Shown here: positions 7,856-13,168 of the stretch, in pieces
Layout: each line of letters starts with the position of its first letter
Numbering within the stretch: the first letter of the stretch is position 1
DNA from: a virus
Direction: 5' to 3' (one strand)
Virus record (IMG/VR): IMGVR_UViG_3300042894_006008
Location: 1-21,882 of that record
Length of the DNA: 21,882 nt
The notes under the pieces: model-generated
Told to the model about the DNA's origin: nothing
Databases searched by the model: none
Seen by the model: only the letters and a program-made list of their open reading frames with translations
Translations under genes and position numbers: made by a program

Positions 7856-8288
7856 ATACCCATGTTAACGGTTGTACAAAATTGAAATGCCTGCCGAGGT
7901 CTTGGTCATAATGACCAGACTGTGTGGTCACATGGCCACCTGACTGTGCTTGCCCACTAACAAAATCAATTATGTCTTGGCCTTTGCTGTCTGTTAGATT
8001 TAGTTCAACTGTGGTATCGTTGCCTTTGATGCAGTACCTGTTGACGCCAATATAAAAAGTTTGGACGGTATCAGTCAAATGCGTTTTGCAAAGAGATACT
8101 AAATCTGAACACCATACTGGATGATTTATTATCAGTATCAAGTTTGATGAATCATTGTCCACAGTCAGATGCTCAGCAAATTCAGCATTTTGACCTATGT
8201 ATTTTACAGAACAATTTTCAAATAGTTGTAAAATTAATCGATCTTGGTCACACAATGATTGATCTAATTGTGTTTGGCGCCAACTCAT
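7824..8288 (-). CDS. D: hypothetical protein, paralogue of 3849-4358
   Basis: The 154-residue protein is the first gene of the first D-E-F set and is translated straight after gp47 (ATGA overlap). It shares ordered blocks with D': SNLILII (48-54), YIGVNRY (79-85), IIDFV (106-110) and the C-terminal GRHFNFVQPLTWVYGHK (132-148), whose F-N-x-V-x-P-L-T-x2-Y-x2-K pattern is kept. The conserved C-terminal signature in two otherwise diverged proteins suggests a binding or active-site role. No catalytic residues can be assigned. There is no signal peptide or membrane segment, so a cytoplasmic protein is likely. Confidence 0.7.
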   Translation of the reverse strand: MSWRQTQLDQSLCDQDRLILQLFENCSVKYIGQNAEFAEHLTVDNDSSNLILIINHPVWCSDLVSLCKTHLTDTVQTFYIGVNRYCIKGNDTTVELNLTDSKGQDIIDFVSGQAQSGGHVTTQSGHYDQDLGRHFNFVQPLTWVYGHKTTNQSN

Positions 8289-9298
8289 AGATTTTGATAA
8301 ATTTTCAGCAACAATTTGTTGTCGTAAAATTCTGATTCAATATTTGTAATTTGATCTGTTACAATTTGATCAACTGACTCAAATTTAATTTCTCCAGGCG
8401 CCAGGTCAACTTCTACTCCGGCGGCCTTGTTGGGGATGAGGGCCATTTCTCTCAGTCCGTACTGCTGAATAAATGTTTCTTTGATAAAATTAGCTTCTTC
8501 GTAGCTGATTTCAATATCTAAATTAACACGCACATGCATCTTGGGTCGAAGCAAGCTGGCGGCATTGTCGATCAAATTGGCCAGTCCGTAGACTCTGTAA
8601 CTGGGCTGATCTGGCCATGCATGATACACAGGATCATGCCCCCATTCTAATACAGTTAGTCCACGCTCGTCGTCACCAGCGTCAGCATAGTTGTGCGGGA
8701 AACAGTTGCCAATGTAGGTGATATTTTTTTTGGTCTGTCGCTTGTGAAAGTGTCCAGTAAACACATGTTCAAAGTTGTTGAAGTCTTCTCTACGCACTTC
8801 ACCGTGATCGGGCATTTCCACCATGGCGTTCATCAAGTAGCCAGGCAGTTCAAAGTGCCCGAACATGTACTTGCCCTTTAGTTTGGGTATGCGTTTATGA
8901 TCGTCTCCGCAGAGCCAAGGAGCAATGATCACATTGCCACCGTCAAACCAATTGTTGCAGATTTCAACATTGGGGAGATGCTTTGCCCACTCCACACTCT
9001 GTATATCTCTCTTATCGCGATAATACAAGTCATGATTGCCAGGAATAAAGTACACATGCTCAAAGTTGGCATTCATGTGCTCCAGTGCTTGTAGACTGTA
9101 GTTTAGCGTGACAATATTGAGGTTGGCTCGATTGTTGTGCCAATCTCCCAAAAACAAGCAGGTTTCGCAACCTTCGCTTTTGGCTTTGGCAGTGGCCCAT
9201 TTGACAAAGGTCAAACAGTCTTCGTTGTGTAGAATACTATTTGACTTCAGTCCAAAGTGAATGTCAGTGAAGATCGCGGCTTTTTTAAATAAATTCAT
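8285..9298 (-). CDS. 47: gp47 recombination endonuclease subunit (Mre11/SbcD-like nuclease)
   Basis: The 337-residue calcineurin-type phosphoesterase is the nuclease half of the gp46/gp47 complex. The metal-binding motifs appear in order: DIHFG (D12, H14), GDWHNNR (D52), GNHD (87-90), a GHFELPG segment around 146 and the GHFH motif around 181. The length is close to T4 gp47 (339). It begins by ATGA overlap with the sulfotransferase-like gene upstream and has no clear ribosome binding site of its own, so it probably depends on coupled translation. It ends by ATGA overlap with D. All expected metal ligands are visible, so it should be active. Confidence 0.97.
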   Translation of the reverse strand: MNLFKKAAIFTDIHFGLKSNSILHNEDCLTFVKWATAKAKSEGCETCLFLGDWHNNRANLNIVTLNYSLQALEHMNANFEHVYFIPGNHDLYYRDKRDIQSVEWAKHLPNVEICNNWFDGGNVIIAPWLCGDDHKRIPKLKGKYMFGHFELPGYLMNAMVEMPDHGEVRREDFNNFEHVFTGHFHKRQTKKNITYIGNCFPHNYADAGDDERGLTVLEWGHDPVYHAWPDQPSYRVYGLANLIDNAASLLRPKMHVRVNLDIEISYEEANFIKETFIQQYGLREMALIPNKAAGVEVDLAPGEIKFESVDQIVTDQITNIESEFYDNKLLLKIYQNL

Positions 9299-10194
9299 AT
9301 GGTTGATGTAAGGTTGACCTTCATTGCAGACAAATGATGCAAACTGTTGCGTTCAATTTCTTGCCAACGAGGTAAGTATTCTTCTTCAAATAGCAATTTT
9401 GATTTTTCATGATTCACTACAAAGTCTGCAGGATTGTAAGGAATTTTTTTGTGATCGGTGTTTGATTGATTTTGTTTAATAACATCTGCAAACTCAAAAA
9501 GTTTAAATTGATGCAAAGGCAGGCACATTCTAAGATTGCACCAGAAATTAAAAATTGATCTAATTCTTTCTTCGTACAGTTCAATTTGTGCAGGGCCAAT
9601 TTCTACAGAATTTAAGTTTGCAAAATTAACATTTGAATAATAATGATAATAATCGTTGTTTTCTGAGATTATGTTGCTGACAAGCCAACTCCACCAATCA
9701 CGACGATACAACAAGCAAATAAGTGTTTGTGTATTTTGACACGCTGTGACGATTCGAGGTAAGTTGTTTTCTAGAACATAATGATGCTCAATGACCGGAT
9801 ACTTTTTCTGAAGAATTGATTCAGTAAACACAGTACCACACCGAGCAAAAGTAAACATTTGGTATTGACTAATTGCCGCATCTGAGTCAGCATCTGCAAA
9901 ATTAAGTTTGTTGTGTAGATACAAATCCTCGGAGTCTAACCATCCGGTATCATTTAACAATGTTTCAATGGGCAAGTCTTGCTGAAAAATGGATTTGACT
10001 TTGGAACCGTCTAACTTGGAATGGAGGTCTAAATGTTGATCAGGCCCTGGAACCTCCCAAATTACAGGGTTACTGGTCACAGTATTCCACCGACCTGAAG
10101 ATTGTGTTTCAAGACACAGGTGGTCAGGGAACAAGCTATACAGCCATTCTCTCTCACCAGGTACATCTTGAGTAAAAAAAATTAGATTTGACAT
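9295..10194 (-). CDS. Sulfotransferase-like P-loop protein
   Basis: The 299-residue protein has the motif FARCGTVFTESIL (about 114-126), close in shape to the phosphosulfate-binding loop (PRSGTTFL type) of sulfotransferases. It is followed by a CLLYRRDWWSWLVS segment (about 160) in the place of the 3'-phosphate-binding R...S motif. The P-loop is unusually far from the N-terminus, so about 110 residues of an added N-terminal part precede the fold. A late 'FKLFEFADVI' strand fits the family's C-terminal pattern. It lies between gp55 (12-base gap) and gp47 (ATGA overlap), with AGGTAG just before the start. It is a third protein of this fold in the operon. Acceptor molecule unknown. Confidence 0.6.
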   Translation of the reverse strand: MSNLIFFTQDVPGEREWLYSLFPDHLCLETQSSGRWNTVTSNPVIWEVPGPDQHLDLHSKLDGSKVKSIFQQDLPIETLLNDTGWLDSEDLYLHNKLNFADADSDAAISQYQMFTFARCGTVFTESILQKKYPVIEHHYVLENNLPRIVTACQNTQTLICLLYRRDWWSWLVSNIISENNDYYHYYSNVNFANLNSVEIGPAQIELYEERIRSIFNFWCNLRMCLPLHQFKLFEFADVIKQNQSNTDHKKIPYNPADFVVNHEKSKLLFEEEYLPRWQEIERNSLHHLSAMKVNLTSTI

Positions 10195-10206
10195 CTACCT
10201 ATTATA

Positions 10207-11103
10207 CTACTCATCTAGACTAGACACAACCGGTCCGGACAATGCAGCCATACCAGCTTTGCCAGAATTCTGACGAGTCCAGCTAGGATTGAGTCCATTC
10301 ATTTCCAGGATGTCATCGCGGATGTTTTGATTCTTTTTCTCAATGTTCAAGATACGAGTAAAGCTATTAGTGATAGCGGCAGTATAATACGCAAAAGGGT
10401 TCTGCGATTTTGATTCGTCAAATTGCAGTCCAATTTGACTGAGTTGTAGCAAGGCTTGTCCTCGCATTTCTTCGTTGTAGGTGTATCCACGCCAGTTGCT
10501 CCTTGTTGCATATCTTTCACATAACTTCATAAACATCATGGCCAGCTTCTTGGTCATGTTGCCATGATCACGGCTGAACTCTCCTGTGGCCAAATCGCCC
10601 CGCCAGTGACTGCGGCCAACCAGGAAAGTATTTTTTTCTTCGTCCAGACGATGGTGTTCAAATGGTGGGAAGTTCAGTCGCACATGATTTAAATCCAGCA
10701 CAGGCACATCCACTAGATCAGCCAAGGGATCTTCTTGAATATCTTCTAGTTCAAAAATTTCTTCTAGCTTTTTCTTTTTGGCTTCGGCCTTGGTGATCTT
10801 TTTGGGTGCTCGGGGAATATGATCCCAACAAGTGATGCGGAACACTAGATCAGTGTTGGGAATCTTCTTTTGATCAATCACTTCGCCAGTTTCGCGCTTG
10901 ATACGATCTGCACGATTTTTTCTAGCATCAACAATTGTGCGTTGATTGATCTTGTCCAAGCTGGGCAAAATCAAATCAAATTGATGATCCAACTCACGGT
11001 CGCGATACCAGCAGTAGGTATTTTTGCTATGGTGAATTTCTTTTAAAATGTCCCGATTGTTAAGATAGTTAACACGGGGTGCGGTTTTTGGTAATAAGCT
11101 CAT
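10207..11103 (-). CDS. 55: gp55 late-transcription sigma factor, long form
   Basis: The 298-residue protein matches gp55, the phage sigma-like factor that directs host RNA polymerase to late promoters. Two regions recall T4 gp55: the N-terminal PRVNYLNNRDILKEI (9-23) and a core around 200-260 with WRGYTYNEEM, FDESKSQNPFAYYT and a following basic helix, the sigma region 2-like part. T4 gp55 has 185 residues. Here about 120 extra residues, including a Lys/Glu-rich stretch (about 100-125), lie between the two regions. The C-terminus ends SSLDE and lacks an evident hydrophobic clamp-binding tail like that of T4 (LDFLYE). It is the first gene of the operon, preceded by a strong sigma70-type promoter and AAGGAG 12 bases upstream. 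Confidence 0.87.
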   Translation of the reverse strand: MSLLPKTAPRVNYLNNRDILKEIHHSKNTYCWYRDRELDHQFDLILPSLDKINQRTIVDARKNRADRIKRETGEVIDQKKIPNTDLVFRITCWDHIPRAPKKITKAEAKKKKLEEIFELEDIQEDPLADLVDVPVLDLNHVRLNFPPFEHHRLDEEKNTFLVGRSHWRGDLATGEFSRDHGNMTKKLAMMFMKLCERYATRSNWRGYTYNEEMRGQALLQLSQIGLQFDESKSQNPFAYYTAAITNSFTRILNIEKKNQNIRDDILEMNGLNPSWTRQNSGKAGMAALSGPVVSSLDE

Positions 11104-11115
11104 GGACTAAACAGT

Positions 11116-11121
11116 CTCCTT
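11116..11121 (-). promoter_or_regulatory. Ribosome binding site of gp55 (long spacing)
   Basis: AAGGAG on the minus strand ends 12 bases before the gp55 ATG at 11103, somewhat further than the usual 6-9 bases. It lies just inside the transcript predicted from the promoter at 11130-11157. Confidence 0.6.
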
Positions 11122-11129
11122 CTGTATTT

Positions 11130-11157
11130 ATTGTAGCATATTTGCAACAGTTGTCAA
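11130..11157 (-). promoter_or_regulatory. Sigma70-type promoter for the minus-strand operon
   Basis: On the minus strand TTGACA (11157-11152, perfect -35) is separated by 16 bases from TACAAT (11135-11130, five of six matches to the -10). A TG one base before the -10 makes it an extended -10 promoter. The transcript would start near 11123, about 20 bases before the gp55 ATG. This fits early transcription of gp55 and the following genes by unmodified host polymerase. Confidence 0.75.
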
Positions 11158-11188
11158 CCTCTTCTTAAAGTACCTAGTTTTTAATTGG

Positions 11189-11196
11189 GTTAAATA
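11189..11196 (+). promoter_or_regulatory. Possible T4-type late promoter of the structural operon
   Basis: GTTAAATA matches six of eight positions of the T4 late -10 element TATAAATA and lies 20 bases before the ATG at 11217. AGGAA at about 11203-11207 would serve as ribosome binding site. Placement is right for the first gene of the late block, but the match is only moderate. Confidence 0.4.
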
Positions 11197-11216
11197 ATGT
11201 ATAGGAATTTTTTAAT

Positions 11217-12863
11217 ATGCCCGCGACCCCACAACAAATCGCTGAAGTTGCCAGAGCCAGCACTGCTATTCAAGGCTATCAAACGGCCATTGTAGGCTAC
11301 CAAGTGGCCATTACACAACAGCAACAAAATATTGTAAGTGCTCGTGGCAACATACAAGAGGACAGAGATCAACTCAGAGGTGCAGATACCCTACCCGACG
11401 ATCAAGTGGCGGCGCTTGAAGCAAACATCACAGACAATCTTGTGATTATTGCACAAAATGAAGCGGCAATAGAACAAAATACAGACAACATTGCACAGAC
11501 TCAAAATTTGATTGCAACCCAACAGGCATTTATTTCTGAAGTAGAAAGCACAGCACAATCTACACTAGATGCCGCTACGGTTTCTGCCAATGGAGCAGTA
11601 AATCAGAATTTTATTGATGCCAACGATCCTCAAGGTCCTGGTGATAATGATCCGTTTGAAGCGGCACGCCTAGCTGCTGAAGAACGAGCCAACGCTGACC
11701 CAGCTGACATAACACTCACGCCAGACGAACAAGCAGCCGCCGATGATCCTTTTGAAGCACGAAGATTAGAGCTTGAGCAAGAAGCAAACCGAGCTGAATT
11801 GGCAGAACAGGCCACAGAGTTTGATCCTGCTGAAGCACCAGGCGAAAATATTTTTGATCCTGGACAAACATTCAACGCTGGCGAAGAATCAGTGTTCAAT
11901 CCTGCCGCAGTTGACGGCCAAGATCCAGCCAACGCTACCCGGGCTGATCAAAATGTAATTGATGCCAACGATCCTCAAGGCTCTGGAGATCAAGAAGCAG
12001 CAAACAAGTGGCAAGCCACTCAGCAAGCAACGCTTCAATCTCGATTGAATCAACCATCATCAGCTGACTGGCGAGTAAGACTCAGCTTGGGCCCTGGATC
12101 AAACTATCTTTACAATGCTCCGTCGGCACAAGGTAAAAACAGCACAGACATTCTGGCTCCGTTGTTTAGAACCAACGGAGTGATATTTCCCTACACTCCT
12201 ACAATTGAAACATCCTATCAGGCCAAGTATCAAACTTCAGACTTGACACACAGCAACTATCGTGGATACTTTTATCAAAACAGCTATGTCAACGATGTGA
12301 ATGTTAGAGGTGTGTTCACAGCACAGGATACTAAAGAAGCTGAATACCTGTTGGCCACCATACACTTTTTCCGCAGTGTGACCAAGATGTTTTATGGAAA
12401 AGATGCAGAAGCAGGAACACCGCCTCCGCTGGTGTACCTATCAGGCTTTGGACAATTTCAATACAACAACCATCCTTGCTTGGTAACTGCATTCAACTAT
12501 TCCCTGCCATCTGATGTTGACTATATTCGTGCCAATGGATTCAACAACTTTGGCCTTAACCTGGAAAACAGACGAAATCAAAGTTCGGGACCAGCACCGG
12601 GCGGCGGCCTGAGCGGGGTATTTGGCGCAATCAGTAGATTGACCAATAGCGGATTGTCAGGAGGCTCGTTGCCACAAACTCCTAGCCCTAGCAATGTTAA
12701 TCAGCAGGTCAACAACACCAACCCAACCAACAGCACTTATGTGCCTACCAAAATGGAAATATCAATAACCTTGTTGCCGGTGCAATCACGCAAACAGATC
12801 AGTCAGCAGTTTAGTTTAAAATCATTTGCCAGCGGTGACTTACTCAAAGGAGGATTCTGGTAA
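11217..12863 (+). CDS. gp48-like tail tube cap candidate with long N-terminal extension
   Basis: The 548-residue structural protein has three parts. Residues 1-115 are Gln/Ala-rich with regular hydrophobic spacing, a probable coiled coil. Residues 120-275 are an acidic, Ala/Asp/Glu-rich linker with repeated IDANDPQG and DPFEA-RL units. Residues 280-548 are a beta-rich domain starting at DWRVRLSL (284) with an 'EYLLATIHFFRSVTKMFYG' helix. The helix and the 'PTKMEISITLLP' strand near the end resemble the tube-like fold of T4 gp48, the baseplate cap on which the tail tube starts. T4 gp48 has 364 residues and no such extension. It is the first gene of the late block, and its TAA shares one base with the gp53 ATG. 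gp54 or another tube-like baseplate protein is the alternative. Confidence 0.55.
   Translation: MPATPQQIAEVARASTAIQGYQTAIVGYQVAITQQQQNIVSARGNIQEDRDQLRGADTLPDDQVAALEANITDNLVIIAQNEAAIEQNTDNIAQTQNLIATQQAFISEVESTAQSTLDAATVSANGAVNQNFIDANDPQGPGDNDPFEAARLAAEERANADPADITLTPDEQAAADDPFEARRLELEQEANRAELAEQATEFDPAEAPGENIFDPGQTFNAGEESVFNPAAVDGQDPANATRADQNVIDANDPQGSGDQEAANKWQATQQATLQSRLNQPSSADWRVRLSLGPGSNYLYNAPSAQGKNSTDILAPLFRTNGVIFPYTPTIETSYQAKYQTSDLTHSNYRGYFYQNSYVNDVNVRGVFTAQDTKEAEYLLATIHFFRSVTKMFYGKDAEAGTPPPLVYLSGFGQFQYNNHPCLVTAFNYSLPSDVDYIRANGFNNFGLNLENRRNQSSGPAPGGGLSGVFGAISRLTNSGLSGGSLPQTPSPSNVNQQVNNTNPTNSTYVPTKMEISITLLPVQSRKQISQQFSLKSFASGDLLKGGFW
11613..11980 (+). repeat. 23-base direct repeat within the linker coding region
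   Basis: An identical 23-base sequence (beginning ATTGATGCC, ending CTCAAGG) occurs at 11613-11635 and 11958-11980. It encodes the repeated IDANDPQG unit in the same frame. The flanking DPFEA-RL units (around 11650 and 11745) are a second, diverged repeat pair. Nucleotide identity suggests a recent duplication or recombination in the linker. Confidence 0.85.
12847..12853 (+). promoter_or_regulatory. Strong Shine-Dalgarno of gp53
   Basis: AAGGAGG lies nine bases before the gp53 ATG at 12863, inside the last codons of the upstream gene. It supports re-initiation at the TAATG junction. Confidence 0.8.
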
Positions 12864-13165
12864 TGGCTGTTACTTACGACTCTACTAGCCCTTACTATCA
12901 AACAGGGTATAGCCAATTCTTTTTAGATGTAATGGTCAATAGACCAATACCAAAAGAAAGTGATGATAAACTGTGGGTAATAACACAAACTTATCAATAT
13001 AGACCAGACCTGTTGGCTTTTGACTTGTACAACAATGCAGGACTGTGGTGGGTATTTTATCAACGCAACCCCAACACTTTACAAGCGCCTCCGTTGGATT
13101 TTTCACCAGGCACAAGAATTTACATTCCTAAAATTACTACATTGCGTTCGGCGCTGGGATTTTAA
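12863..13165 (+). CDS. 53: gp53 baseplate wedge protein, short form
   Basis: The 100-residue protein has the gp53 core. A 'YRPDLLAFDLYNNAGLWWVFYQRNP' block (about 47-71) corresponds to the T4 'ELANAIYGNPQLYWVLL' region. It is followed by a LysM-like end with DFSPGTRIYIP. gp53 joins neighbouring wedges in the baseplate. T4 gp53 has 196 residues, so this form keeps the core and lacks the longer C-terminal part. It starts from a strong AAGGAGG, sharing one base with the previous stop, and lies three bases before the next gene. Confidence 0.85.
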   Translation: MAVTYDSTSPYYQTGYSQFFLDVMVNRPIPKESDDKLWVITQTYQYRPDLLAFDLYNNAGLWWVFYQRNPNTLQAPPLDFSPGTRIYIPKITTLRSALGF

Positions 13166-13168
13166 ACC

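Noticed and set aside
11125-11132. AATAAATA on the minus strand as a late promoter for gp55
   Set aside because: It overlaps the -10 of the much better sigma70-type promoter. A late start would fall at the gp55 ribosome binding site.
11630-11932. Minus-strand Ser/Ala-rich frame opposite the structural gene
   Set aside because: It mirrors the acidic Ala-rich linker, with no start signal or family.
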